From positions 6,138,001 through 6,202,000 of the forward strand of contig NZ_CP139965.1 of NCBI RefSeq assembly GCF_034424375.1: a DNA stretch of 64,000 bases, written 5' to 3'. Source of the stretch: Paraburkholderia kururiensis. Its GTDB lineage: Bacteria; Pseudomonadota; Gammaproteobacteria; Burkholderiales; Burkholderiaceae. Both the position numbers and the translations under genes were made by a program. Below, piece after piece: positions 45,027 through 53,797 of this stretch. A model generated the notes under the pieces. It was not told the origin of the DNA. It did no database searches and was given only the letters and a program-made list of their open reading frames with translations. The number at the start of each line of letters is the position of its first letter. The first letter of the stretch is position 1.

Positions 45027-45782
45027 ATGCTGACGAGTCAACGCAAGAAAGCCATTCTCGACGCGCTCGAGCGCGACGGCCAGGTGCTGGCAGGCGAACT
45101 GAGCGCAACCTTTTGCGTATCCGAAGACACCGTGCGCCGCGACCTGCGCGAGCTGGCCGCCGAAGGGCTGCTCCAGCGCGTGCACGGCGGCGCGCTGCCG
45201 GCCTCGCCCGCCACGGCACCGTTCGCCCAACGCGAGGACATGGAGTCCGCCGCCAAGCGCCGTATTGCGAAGCGTGCCGCGCAGATGATCGTGCCGCGCC
45301 AGGTCGTGATCGTGGACGGCGGCACCACCTCGGCGCTGCTGGTTCGCGGCCTTCCCGCCGACCTCGAGGCAACGGTCGTCACGCATAGCCCGAGCGTGGC
45401 CGTGGCGTTGGTGGAGCACCCGTCGGTGGAGGTGATCCTGATCGGCGGGCGGCTCTACAAGCATTCCATCGTGAGCGTGGGCGCCGCGGCGGCCGAAGCG
45501 ATATCGCAGATACACGCGGACATCTACTTCATGGGCGTGACGGGCGTTCATCCCACCGCGGGGCTCACGACCGGCGACTTCGAAGAGGCCGCGATCAAGC
45601 GCGCACTGGCAGCGCGGGCGGCGGAAACCGTGGTGCTCGCGTCCGCGGCGAAACTCAACGCGGCATCCCCCTACCGGATCGGCGAGATCGGACTCGCGCA
45701 ATCGGTCATCGTCGAGGCCCGCACCGACGCGAAGTTGACCGAACCGATCGAACGGGCCGGCGTGACCGTGCTACGTGCCTGA
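45027..45782 (+). CDS. DeoR/GlpR-family transcriptional regulator
   Basis: A 251-residue regulator. The N-terminal HTH covers about 5-55 (GQVLAGELSATFCVSEDTVRRDLRELAAEGLLQRVHGGA). The DeoRC sugar-phosphate sensor domain shows VIVDGGTTSALLVRGL and FMGVTGVHPTAGLTTGDFEEAAIKRAL. The start at MLTSQRKK is the usual one for the family; a frame extension of 40 residues upstream crosses the operator repeats and is rejected. No sugar operon is adjacent, so the target is unknown apart from possible self-control and nudK. Confidence 0.88.
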   Translation: MLTSQRKKAILDALERDGQVLAGELSATFCVSEDTVRRDLRELAAEGLLQRVHGGALPASPATAPFAQREDMESAAKRRIAKRAAQMIVPRQVVIVDGGTTSALLVRGLPADLEATVVTHSPSVAVALVEHPSVEVILIGGRLYKHSIVSVGAAAAEAISQIHADIYFMGVTGVHPTAGLTTGDFEEAAIKRALAARAAETVVLASAAKLNAASPYRIGEIGLAQSVIVEARTDAKLTEPIERAGVTVLRA

Positions 45783-45903
45783 CGTTCCCGGCGAGCACGC
45801 TTCGTGCCTCATGTCGAAACTGCGGGAAGCGGATTGAAAGAAGCGGTCAAAAGCAACGCCGGCCGGGCAAACCGGCACGTATGCACTCGCGCCCAGCAAG
45901 CAT

Positions 45904-47241
45904 TCAACCCGACGCCTTCAGCGTCAGGGTGGCGGCCAGTCCGCCACCATCGGCACGATTGCGCAGCGTGAGCGTCGCATCCAGCGCCAGGGTGAGCTGC
46001 CGCGCGATGGCCAGCCCGAGTCCCGTGCCGCCCGTGTGGCGATTGCGCGAGTTTTCCACGCGATAGAACGGCTCGAACACCTGCTCCAGCAGTTCCTCCG
46101 GAATGCCGGGACCACGATCGGACACGGTGATGCTGACGCTGCCCTCGGCGTTTCGCGCCACATCGAGCGTCGCCGAACCGCCGAACTTCAATGCGTTGTC
46201 GACGAGGTTGCCGATAATGCGCCGCAGTGCCTCCGGACGCGCCACCACCGCCACGGGCAGGCGGCGTTCGAGCACGACCGCCTGGCCCGCATCCACGTAA
46301 TCGCAGACCAGGCTGTCGAGCAGCGCATCCAGATCGATGCGCCGCGCCGTCTCCGTCGCGCCATGCAGCGTGCGCGCGTAGACCACGCCTTCTTTCACGA
46401 GGCTCTCCATTTCAAGCAGATCCTGACGCATCTTCGCGGCCTCGTCGCTCTCGTCCATCACGTCCACGCGCAAACGCAGACGCGTGATCGGCGTCTGCAA
46501 ATCGTGCGAGATGGCAGCGAGAATCTGCATGCGCTCCGCGGTGTACGTGGCGATGCGCTTTTGCATCGCGTTGAACGCTTTGGCCGCGCGCGCCACTTCG
46601 GAGGGGCCGTCCTCGGGCACGGGCACGGCCTTGAGGTCGGGGCCGAGCGCGTCGGCCGCCTCGGCCAGTTGCGCCAGCGGTCGCGCCGCGTGCCGCACCG
46701 CAAACCAGCAGCCCGCGCCGAGCACCGTGAACTCCAGCACGAGCACCGCGGGCAGCCATTGCGACAGCGGCGTGCCGTACATGGGATGAATGTCGATGGT
46801 CAACGGGCTGCCGTCGCTCAGCTGCAAGTGGACCTGCAGATGTTCGCGTTCGCCCGGCAGCGCGTTCGCCGTGACGTGATACGACTTGCCGATGCCCGCT
46901 GTAATGGACTGCTCGACGCGCGCCGAAAGACGCGCGTTCACCGGCTCGCCGCTCACGCCCTGGCCCAGCACGAACTGGTAGCTGCGTCGCGCGAGACGCG
47001 GCAGCCATTGCTCGCGCTCGTCGGCCGGAAGATGGTCGAGTAGCGCGACGGAGCTGGCGACCTCGCGCTCGATGTAGCCCATCATCATGTTCGTGGTGGA
47101 CTCGTCGCGCTCGGTCATGGTGAGCCAGAACGAGAGCCCTTGCGCCAGCGCGAGACCGACGCAAAGAATCAGCGCGACGCGCGCGAACAGCGTGCGAGGC
47201 CAGTGCAGCAGGCGGTCGAACTTCATGGCGCCCGCGCTCAT
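45904..47241 (-). CDS. Two-component sensor histidine kinase, EnvZ-like
   Basis: A 445-residue kinase. Membrane helices are near residues 19-40 and 160-180, enclosing a periplasmic domain of about 120 residues. A HAMP segment follows (ARPLAQLAEAADALG), then the phospho-acceptor AISHDLQTPITRLRLRVD near 248, N-box NLVDNALKFGG, and G-boxes DRGPGIPEELLEQVF and GGTGLGLAIARQL. Its ATG overlaps the response regulator stop (ATGA), so the pair is co-translated. The signal is unknown. Confidence 0.93.
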   Translation of the reverse strand: MSAGAMKFDRLLHWPRTLFARVALILCVGLALAQGLSFWLTMTERDESTTNMMMGYIEREVASSVALLDHLPADEREQWLPRLARRSYQFVLGQGVSGEPVNARLSARVEQSITAGIGKSYHVTANALPGEREHLQVHLQLSDGSPLTIDIHPMYGTPLSQWLPAVLVLEFTVLGAGCWFAVRHAARPLAQLAEAADALGPDLKAVPVPEDGPSEVARAAKAFNAMQKRIATYTAERMQILAAISHDLQTPITRLRLRVDVMDESDEAAKMRQDLLEMESLVKEGVVYARTLHGATETARRIDLDALLDSLVCDYVDAGQAVVLERRLPVAVVARPEALRRIIGNLVDNALKFGGSATLDVARNAEGSVSITVSDRGPGIPEELLEQVFEPFYRVENSRNRHTGGTGLGLAIARQLTLALDATLTLRNRADGGGLAATLTLKASG

Positions 47242-47981
47242 GACCGCGCTTCCACGACCGTCACCGTGGCGGAGAACACGTAGCCCTCGCTGCGCAAGGT
47301 CTTGATGTAGCGCGGCTCGCGCGCCTCGTCGCGCAAGCGTTGCCGCAGCCGGCTCACGAGCAGGTCGATGGAACGGTCGAACGCGTTGGCCTCGCGGCCC
47401 TGCGTGAGATTCAGCAACTGGTCGCGCGTGAGCACCCGTTGCGGATGGTCGAGAAATACGCGCAGCAGACGGTACTCGCCGCCGCTCAGCGCCACCATCG
47501 TGCCTTCCGCATCGAGCAGGTGGCGCGCCGTGGTGTCAAGCCGCCAGTCGCCGAACGCGAGTATGTCCGCGGCCTCGGTCACCTGCATGCCGGGCGGCAG
47601 CATGCGCGTGCGGCGCAGCACGGAGCGGATGCGCGCAAGCAGTTCGCGCACCGCAAACGGCTTGGGCAGATAGTCGTCGGCGCCCATTTCGAGGCCGACG
47701 ATGCGGTCCGTTTCCTCGTTGCGCGCCGTGAGCATCAGCACCGGCACCGTGCGGAACTTGCCCGCGCGCAGTTCGCGGCACAGCACGAGCCCGTCCTCGC
47801 CCGGCATCATGAGATCGAGCACGATGAGGTCCGGCGCGCCGTATTCGAGCGCCGCCCGCATCTCGCGTCCGTTCGCCGCGAGCGACACGCGCATGGCGTT
47901 CTTTTCGAGATAGGTACCCACAAGCTCGCGAATGCCGCGATCGTCGTCCACGATCAGAATGTGGTCCGGCTTTTCGGTCAT
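47238..47981 (-). CDS. Two-component response regulator, OmpR family
   Basis: A 247-residue regulator with a receiver domain (VDDDRGIRELV, phospho-Asp in LIVLDLMMPGEDG near residue 57, Lys in YLPKPF) and a winged-helix DNA-binding domain (VALSGGEYRLLRVFLDHPQRVLTRDQLLNLT, RYIKTLRSEGYVFSA). GAGG eight bases before the ATG fixes the start. It is cotranscribed with the kinase, and the small gene and GFA-type gene lie just upstream on the same strand. Confidence 0.94.
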   Translation of the reverse strand: MTEKPDHILIVDDDRGIRELVGTYLEKNAMRVSLAANGREMRAALEYGAPDLIVLDLMMPGEDGLVLCRELRAGKFRTVPVLMLTARNEETDRIVGLEMGADDYLPKPFAVRELLARIRSVLRRTRMLPPGMQVTEAADILAFGDWRLDTTARHLLDAEGTMVALSGGEYRLLRVFLDHPQRVLTRDQLLNLTQGREANAFDRSIDLLVSRLRQRLRDEAREPRYIKTLRSEGYVFSATVTVVEARS

Positions 47982-47991
47982 GGCGTGGTCC

Positions 47992-48156
47992 TCATGTCCT
48001 GCTGTCTGTGTTGGCGCTGTCCAGGTCCGGCTGGCGCTTTCGTTCGCGCTCCATGCGCGGCCGGCTTTGAACCAGCAGCGAACAGTACACCGGATGCGCG
48101 ACTTCCGTCGTAAAGCCCCCGGCCGCAAAGAGGATCATCGCCACCAGCCGTTTCAT
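47992..48156 (-). CDS. Small protein of 54 residues with an N-terminal hydrophobic segment
   Basis: ATG 48156 opens MKRLVAMILFAAGGFTTEVA, a short hydrophobic stretch after two basic residues. HPVYCSLLVQSRPRMERERK then gives a basic, polar tail with one Cys. GGAGGACGC immediately precedes the ATG, a strong ribosome site, and the ATG overlaps the GFA gene stop as ATGA. It ends ten bases before the response regulator start. The arrangement argues for a real translated gene. It may be a small membrane-anchored or secreted modulator of the two-component system; no family is recognised. Confidence 0.6.
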   Translation of the reverse strand: MKRLVAMILFAAGGFTTEVAHPVYCSLLVQSRPRMERERKRQPDLDSANTDSRT

Positions 48157-48524
48157 GCGTCCTCCACCACCGAAAGGCTTGCGCCATTGGAGACCGAGCA
48201 TTCCAGCGCATACGGGTCCACGCCTTCCAGACACCCGATATTGACGCGCCAGCGCAGCGGATCGAGCCGCGTCTGATGAAACGGATAGATGCCGCAGTGA
48301 CGACAGAAGTAATGCTTCGCGATGTGCGTGTTGAATTCGTAGCGCGTGACGGCGTCTTCGCCCTGCACGATCGTCAGCAGATCCGCATCGAACGCCGGGC
48401 TCATCAGCGCGCCGCGGCGGCGGCACAGGCTGCAATTGCAGCGCATCGCGGGCGTGATGGCGGCCCGCACTTCGAATTTCACGGCGCCGCAGTGGCAGGC
48501 GCCCTTGTACAGACTCTCGTTCAT
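48153..48524 (-). CDS. GFA family protein (glutathione-dependent formaldehyde-activating enzyme fold)
   Basis: A 123-residue protein with the zinc ligands of the GFA family: GACHCGAVKFEV at residue 9, CNCSLCRRRGAL near 30, and FCRHCGIYPFHQT near 75. Such proteins bind zinc; true Gfa accelerates glutathione-formaldehyde adduct formation, but most members have no proven reaction. It is the first gene of a group running into the small protein and the two-component system. It is divergent from the CcdA-like gene, with a 208-base promoter gap. Confidence 0.88.
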   Translation of the reverse strand: MNESLYKGACHCGAVKFEVRAAITPAMRCNCSLCRRRGALMSPAFDADLLTIVQGEDAVTRYEFNTHIAKHYFCRHCGIYPFHQTRLDPLRWRVNIGCLEGVDPYALECSVSNGASLSVVEDA

Positions 48525-48732
48525 GTCGCGCTCCGCGTCGAGTGAGTGGGCAATTGAATCAGGCAACGCGAGCTTTATAACGCAACCGCCGCACACTGTC
48601 CGGGGTGCTTTGTATCGCACTGTATCTGCGTCGTACACAGACACAACACATTGCATTCGGGGCCGCCTCACGACACAAGCGCGATACGCCCAAGCGGTCC
48701 AATGGGGCCATGTCATCCACCGGACGCCCACC

Positions 48733-49440
48733 ATGCATGCCCCACTCGAACCGCTGCTCGCCCTGCTTGCGGGCCTCTTCACCATCGCTTCGCCGTGCGT
48801 GCTGCCCGTGATGCCCGTTCTGCTCGGCACCGCTGTCGAGCGGCCGGCGCGCGCACGGCCGCTCTTCGTGATCGCGGGCTTCGTGCTCAGCTTCGCGTCG
48901 TTCGCGCTGCTGCTGGGGGCCGTGTCGAGCACAGTCCACATCGCGCAGCAGGCCCTGCGCGATACCGCGACGGCCCTGCTCGCATTGTTCGGATTCCTGC
49001 GTTTGTGGCCTCGCCCGTTCGAATGGCTGATGGCCCGCATGACGTGGCTGCAAAGCGTGGGCAGCAACAGTCACGCTGCGAGCGGAGCGGGCAATGCAAG
49101 CGGCTTCGTGCTGGGCATGTCGCTCGGCGCGGTATGGACGCCCTGTGCCGGCCCCGTGCTCGCCTCCATTCTGGTGCTGGTCGTGAAGGCGCAGGACCTT
49201 CAGTGGTCGGCGCTGCTGCTCACGCTCTACGCCGCAGGCGCGGCCATTCCGATGCTCGGCATTCTCTATGGCGGGCAGTACGCGCTGCGCCAGTCGCGAG
49301 CCATCGCGCGTCACGCGCAGCGTCTGCAACAGGTGTTCGGCGTGCTCGTGATCCTCACCGCCGCCGCGATCTATTTCCAGTACGACACGCTCGTCGTGGC
49401 TTATCTCTCCAGCTTCTTCCCTTCATTGAAAGGACTCTGA
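48733..49440 (+). CDS. CcdA/DsbD-type thiol-disulfide transmembrane protein
   Basis: A 235-residue membrane protein with six hydrophobic segments. The paired cysteines of the CcdA family are present: one in TIASPCVLPVMPVLLG near residue 19 and the other in GAVWTPCAGPVLASILV near 140, each beside Pro residues. It passes reducing equivalents from cytoplasmic thioredoxin to the periplasm. The gene next door, starting one base after its stop, encodes a periplasmic thioredoxin-like protein, its likely acceptor. Confidence 0.9.
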   Translation: MHAPLEPLLALLAGLFTIASPCVLPVMPVLLGTAVERPARARPLFVIAGFVLSFASFALLLGAVSSTVHIAQQALRDTATALLALFGFLRLWPRPFEWLMARMTWLQSVGSNSHAASGAGNASGFVLGMSLGAVWTPCAGPVLASILVLVVKAQDLQWSALLLTLYAAGAAIPMLGILYGGQYALRQSRAIARHAQRLQQVFGVLVILTAAAIYFQYDTLVVAYLSSFFPSLKGL

Positions 49441-49441
49441 C

Positions 49442-49954
49442 ATGCTCAACCGGATCAAAACCCTCACGGCCGCGGCCGTGCTCGCCACGCTTCCGGTCCT
49501 CGGCCATGCGGCCGCGGCCACCGCGCCCGAATTCAGGGGCATCGACAACTGGCTCAACGGCCCGCCGCTCACCATGCAGCAGCTACGCGGCAAGGTGGTG
49601 CTGGTGGACTTCTGGACCTACACCTGCATCAACTGCATTCACACGCTGCCCTACGTGAAGCAATGGAACGAAAAGTACCGGAATCAGGGGCTCGCCGTGA
49701 TCGGCGTGCATACGCCCGAGTACCCGTTCGAGCGTGATACGGGCAACGTGAAGACCGCGATCAGTCGCTTCGGCATTTCGTATCCGGTCGCGCAGGACAA
49801 CGAGTACGCCACGTGGAACGCCTGGGGCAACCAGTACTGGCCGGCGTTCTATCTGGTGGATCGCAAGGGGCGCATCGTCTATTCGCATTTCGGTGAAGGC
49901 GACTACGCGCAGACCGAAGCCGCCATTCAGCACGCGCTGGCGGAAAAGGACTGA
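49442..49954 (+). CDS. Periplasmic TlpA/DipZ-like thioredoxin-family protein
   Basis: A 170-residue protein with a signal peptide of about 24 residues (cleavage near GHAAAAT). A thioredoxin fold follows, with the redox motif CINC inside VDFWTYTCINCIHTLPYVK, then GLAVIGVHTPEYPFERD as in the DipZ C-terminal domain. WPAFYLVDRKGRIVY gives the cis-Pro region. It is translationally coupled to the CcdA-like gene and probably takes electrons from it. Confidence 0.92.
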   Translation: MLNRIKTLTAAAVLATLPVLGHAAAATAPEFRGIDNWLNGPPLTMQQLRGKVVLVDFWTYTCINCIHTLPYVKQWNEKYRNQGLAVIGVHTPEYPFERDTGNVKTAISRFGISYPVAQDNEYATWNAWGNQYWPAFYLVDRKGRIVYSHFGEGDYAQTEAAIQHALAEKD

Positions 49955-50115
49955 GGTGGCCGGCGCGCACGATGCCCGACTCACTTATGACGGCGACGCA
50001 AGACTGTTTGTCCATGACGGGTGTTCGAACTTCGCGGCAATGCGCCTAGATTGAGCACCCATCGGAGCCGTGCTCCGATCAGCTTTCCCAGACTCTCATC
50101 TTTGGAGAACTCATC

Positions 50116-50826
50116 ATGGCAACGCAGCAAAAAGTCGTCGTCGTTACCGGCGCATCGCAAGGCATCGGCTCGGAAATCGTCAAGGCGTTCCGCAAGCTCG
50201 ACTACCGCGTGGTCGCGACCGCCCGTTCCATCCAGCCCACGGACGACCCCAACATCGCCGCCGTGCAAGGCGACATTGCCGACCCGCAAACGGCCCACCG
50301 CGTCGTGGCCGAAGCGCTCAACCGCTTCGGCCGCATCGATACGCTCGTGAACAACGCCGGCGTGTTCGTCGCAAAGCCCTTCACGCAATACACGGCCGAG
50401 GACTACGCGTCAGTGATGGGCGTGAACGTGGCCGGCTTCTTTCACATCACGCAACTCGCCGTGGCGGAAATGGAAAAGCAGGGCAGCGGCCACGTGGTGA
50501 GCATTACGACGAGCCTCGTCGACCACGCGATTCAAGGCGTGCCTTCGGTGCTGGCCTCGCTCACGAAGGGCGGCATCAACGCCGCTACGAAGTCGCTTGC
50601 CATCGAGTACGCGAAGAAAGGCATTCGTGCGAACGCGGTGTCGCCTGGCATCATCAAGTCGCCGATGCACGCGCCCGAAACGCACGAGGCGCTGGACGCG
50701 CTTCATCCGATGGGCCACATGGGCGAGATGCGCGACATCGTCGACGCGGTGCTGTTTCTCGACGCCGCGCCGTTCGTAACGGGCGAGATCCTGCACGTGG
50801 ACGGCGGCCAGAGCGCCGGCCACTGA
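50116..50826 (+). CDS. SDR-family protein lacking the catalytic tyrosine
   Basis: A 236-residue short-chain dehydrogenase fold. The nucleotide-binding TGASQGIG (residues 11-18), NNAGVF, and C-terminal INAATKSLAIEYAKKGIRAN are normal. The usual Y-x-x-x-K is replaced: in PSVLASLTKGG the residue four before Lys is Ala. It may be inactive as a standard reductase, use another residue, or be a binding protein. Its neighbour in the same direction is a small tautomerase, and a LysR gene follows. The start has TTTGGAGAACTC before the ATG. Confidence 0.88.
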   Translation: MATQQKVVVVTGASQGIGSEIVKAFRKLDYRVVATARSIQPTDDPNIAAVQGDIADPQTAHRVVAEALNRFGRIDTLVNNAGVFVAKPFTQYTAEDYASVMGVNVAGFFHITQLAVAEMEKQGSGHVVSITTSLVDHAIQGVPSVLASLTKGGINAATKSLAIEYAKKGIRANAVSPGIIKSPMHAPETHEALDALHPMGHMGEMRDIVDAVLFLDAAPFVTGEILHVDGGQSAGH

Positions 50827-50927
50827 GCCCCTTTCGACAGGCTTTACCTGCATCACCGGGCGCCTCCGCGGCGTCCGTCGTTACCCCGTTTGTTCGCACA
50901 GGCGTTCCCACATTTCAGGAGTCCGAC

Positions 50928-51164
50928 ATGCCCATCGTGACCATCCAGGTGACTCGTGAAGGCACCAGGCCCGGCAACGAATCCGTCACGGCAGAGGAAA
51001 AGGCCCGGCTGATCCACGGCGTGAGTCATCTGCTGCTCGACGTGCTCAACAAGCCGCTCGAATCGACCTTCGTCGTGATCGAGGAAGTGAACACCGAAAA
51101 CTGGGGCTGGGGCGGCTTGCCCGTGGAGGCGTATCGCAGGCAGCGCGCGGCGAAAGCGCCGTAA
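50928..51164 (+). CDS. 4-oxalocrotonate tautomerase family enzyme
   Basis: A 78-residue tautomerase: MPIVTIQVTREG provides the N-terminal Pro2 base, followed by EEKARLIHGVSHLLLDVLNKP and TFVVIEEVNTENWGWGG, as in the family (PF01361/PF14552). CAGGAG precedes the ATG at 50928. It likely forms an operon with the SDR. The substrate is unknown; enol-keto tautomerisation is the usual reaction. Confidence 0.9.
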   Translation: MPIVTIQVTREGTRPGNESVTAEEKARLIHGVSHLLLDVLNKPLESTFVVIEEVNTENWGWGGLPVEAYRRQRAAKAP

Positions 51165-51256
51165 CGCGGGCCGCCTCGATCGTGTGCGCGTGCGCATCGT
51201 CGCTCTCTCACGTTCGGCCTGATATTCTTGCCCGCACGCACCGTGTGGGAGAGTCG

Positions 51257-52168
51257 ATGCAACGTCAATTCGAAGACCTGCTGCTCGGCAGCATCGAACT
51301 GTTTTGTCTCGCGGCGGAACTGGAAAGCTTTACGTTGGCGGCGACGGCGGCGAGCGTCACGCCTGCCGCCGTGAGCCGGTCTGTGGCGCGGCTGGAGTCG
51401 CGGCTCGGCGTGCGGCTCTTCGTGCGCACCACACGCCAGATTCGCCTCACGGACGCGGGCCGCCGCTACTTCGAACAATGCCGCGAAGCGCTGGCGCGCC
51501 TGGCGGAGGCCGAGCGCGAAGTCACCGGCGAGCAAAGTTCGCCTGCCGGCGTGCTGCGCATCAGCATGCCGACGCCTTACGGCCACTACCGCGTGTTGCC
51601 GCTGCTCGCCGAATTCCGCGCGCGCTTTCCGGGCGTGACGGTGGAAACGCATCTGAGCAACCGCAACATCGATTTCGCCGACGAAGGATTCGATCTCGCC
51701 ATTCGCGGCCGTGCGCCCGACGACTCGGGCCTGATCGCGCGCAAGCTCGAAGACGCCGAACTCGTCGTGGTGGCCTCGCCGGCCTACCTGAAACGCGCGG
51801 GCAAACCCGCGACGCCGGACGACCTCGTGCATCACGAGTGCATCCAGTACGCGCTGCCCAGCACGGGCCGTAACCTTCCGTGGCTCTTCAGGCATAAGAA
51901 CGACATGCAGGAAATGGCGACGCGCGGCGGCTACAGCACGGCCGGCGACGTGCTCACGGGCGTCACGCTCGCCCGCCACGGCGCCGGGCTTTTCCAGACC
52001 TATCGATTCGTGGCGGCGGAAGGCCTGGCGGACGGCACGCTGCGCGAGGTGCTCAAGGATTACGGCGGCTGCTCGCGGCCGTTCGTGCTGCTCTACCCGC
52101 ACGCGCGGCATCTGTCCTCGCGCGTGCGGTGCTTCGTGGACTTTCTGATGGAAAAGCTGCGCGCGTAG
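51257..52168 (+). CDS. LysR-family transcriptional regulator
   Basis: A 303-residue LysR protein: HTH at residues 15-60 (ELFCLAAELESFTLAATAASVTPAAVSRSVARLESRLG), substrate-binding domain from about 95 (GVLRISMPTPYGHYRVLPLL). It belongs to the CrgA-like subgroup (HLSNRNIDFADEGFDLAIRG). The start at MQRQFEDLLLG follows GGGAGAGTCG. It lies 92 bases after the tautomerase gene in the same direction, so it may control the SDR-tautomerase pair. Confidence 0.9.
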   Translation: MQRQFEDLLLGSIELFCLAAELESFTLAATAASVTPAAVSRSVARLESRLGVRLFVRTTRQIRLTDAGRRYFEQCREALARLAEAEREVTGEQSSPAGVLRISMPTPYGHYRVLPLLAEFRARFPGVTVETHLSNRNIDFADEGFDLAIRGRAPDDSGLIARKLEDAELVVVASPAYLKRAGKPATPDDLVHHECIQYALPSTGRNLPWLFRHKNDMQEMATRGGYSTAGDVLTGVTLARHGAGLFQTYRFVAAEGLADGTLREVLKDYGGCSRPFVLLYPHARHLSSRVRCFVDFLMEKLRA

Positions 52169-52195
52169 CAAAGCATGGCAGCCGCAGCCGATGGA

Positions 52196-53797
52196 TCAGG
52201 TCACCGGCGCCGGGTTGAACAGCACCAGCGCGTTGGCGAGCTTCCACTGCTCCGCCCAGGTTTTCTTCCGGCCGCTCGCCACGTCGAGCATGAAGTGGAA
52301 CAGTTCCCAGCCGAGGTCTTCGATGGTCGCCGCGCCCGTGGCGATGCGGCCTGCGTCGATGTCCATCAGATCGTGCCAGCGTCGCGCCAGGTCGCTGCGC
52401 GTGGCCACCTTGACCACCGGCACAGCGGCGAGCCCGTACGGCGTGCCGCGGCCCGTCGTGAACACGTGCAGGTTCATGCCCGCGGCCAGTTGCAGCGTGC
52501 CGCACACGAAGTCGCTCGCGGGCGTGGCCGCATAGATCAAACCCTTCTGGCGGGCCTTTTCGCCGGGCGACAAGACGCCGGTAATAGGCGCGCTGCCCGA
52601 CTTCGCAATGGACCCCATCGCCTTTTCGACGATGTTCGACAGGCCGCCCTTCTTGTTGCCCGGCGTGGTGTTGGCGCTGCGGTCCACCTGCCCGCGTTGC
52701 AGGTAGCTGTCGTACCAGGCCATTTCGCGCACGATGGCCTGCGCCACGTCGGCGTTCGCGGCGCGCGCCGTGAGTTGCGCGATGCCGTCGCGCACTTCGG
52801 TCACTTCGGAGAACATCACCGTGGCGCCGGCGCGCACGAGCAGGTCGGCGGCGAAGCCCAGCGCCGGGTTCGCCGTGAGCCCCGAGAACGCGTCGCTGCC
52901 GCCGCACTGCATGCCCACCACGAGTTCCGATGCCGGCACCGTTTCGCGCCGCCGCGCATTGAGCCGTTCCAGATGCGCAACGGCCGTTTCCATGATGGAG
53001 TCGATCATCGACTGGAAGCCCACGTGCGCGGGCTCCTGCAGACACACCACCGAGCCGTTCGCGTTCTGCGCTGCACCGTCGTGGTCGCCCTTTGCCGATG
53101 AAGCGGCCGATGAAGCGGCAATCGGAATCGTGCCCGGCGGCATCAGCCGCTCCGGCTGAAGCTTCTCGCAGCCGAGGCTCACCATCATCACCTCGCCGCC
53201 GAAGTTCGGATTCAGGCTGATGTTGCGCAGCGTACGGATGGGCACGACTGCGTCCGGCGCATCGATAGCCACGCCGCAGCCATACGTGTGCTCGAGCCCC
53301 ACGACGTCGTCCACGTTCGGGTAGCGCGGCAACAGTTCGGTCTTGATCCGCTGCACCGCGTGTTCGACCACGCCCGAGACGCATTGCACCGTGGTCGTGA
53401 TGGCCAGCACGTTGCGCGTGCCCACGGAGCCGTCGGCGTTGCGATAGCCCTCGAAGGTGTAGCCCTCGAGCGGCGGCAGCGTCTCGACGCGGGTGGCGAT
53501 GGGAAGGTCCGTGAGGCCGGGCGGCTCGGGCATGCGCAGGGTACGTTCGTTGACCCAGCTGCCGGCCGCGAGATCGGTGAGCGCGTAGCCGATCACCGTG
53601 TTGTAGCGCAGTACCGGGTCGCCCGCCGCCAGATCCGCGAGCGCCACCTTGTGCCCTTGCGGCACGGCTTCGCGCAGCATGAGGCCGTCGGGGAAGACCG
53701 CGCCTTGCGGCAGGCCGCCGTCGTCCACCACGACGCCGACGTTGTCGTTCGGGTGCACACGGATGTAGCGCCCCGCGAGGTTCAACCGCTGATTCAT
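52196..53797 (-). CDS. garD: Galactarate dehydratase (UxaA/GarD family)
   Basis: A 533-residue dehydratase. The N-terminal SAF domain covers residues 1-90 (RYIRVHPNDNVGVVVDDGGL and GHKVALADL). The large catalytic part follows, with FEGYRNADGSVGTRNVLAI, TYGCGVAIDAPDAVVP, QCGGSDAFSGLTANPALGFA and NTTPGNKKGGLSNIVEKA. Its length fits GarD. It removes water from galactarate to give 5-keto-4-deoxyglucarate. A 12-base tandem duplication near 53094-53117 encodes an Ala/Ser linker. GGGAG precedes the ATG. The neighbours (polygalacturonase and hexuronate transporter) fit the oxidative galacturonate route. Confidence 0.88.
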   Translation of the reverse strand: MNQRLNLAGRYIRVHPNDNVGVVVDDGGLPQGAVFPDGLMLREAVPQGHKVALADLAAGDPVLRYNTVIGYALTDLAAGSWVNERTLRMPEPPGLTDLPIATRVETLPPLEGYTFEGYRNADGSVGTRNVLAITTTVQCVSGVVEHAVQRIKTELLPRYPNVDDVVGLEHTYGCGVAIDAPDAVVPIRTLRNISLNPNFGGEVMMVSLGCEKLQPERLMPPGTIPIAASSAASSAKGDHDGAAQNANGSVVCLQEPAHVGFQSMIDSIMETAVAHLERLNARRRETVPASELVVGMQCGGSDAFSGLTANPALGFAADLLVRAGATVMFSEVTEVRDGIAQLTARAANADVAQAIVREMAWYDSYLQRGQVDRSANTTPGNKKGGLSNIVEKAMGSIAKSGSAPITGVLSPGEKARQKGLIYAATPASDFVCGTLQLAAGMNLHVFTTGRGTPYGLAAVPVVKVATRSDLARRWHDLMDIDAGRIATGAATIEDLGWELFHFMLDVASGRKKTWAEQWKLANALVLFNPAPVT

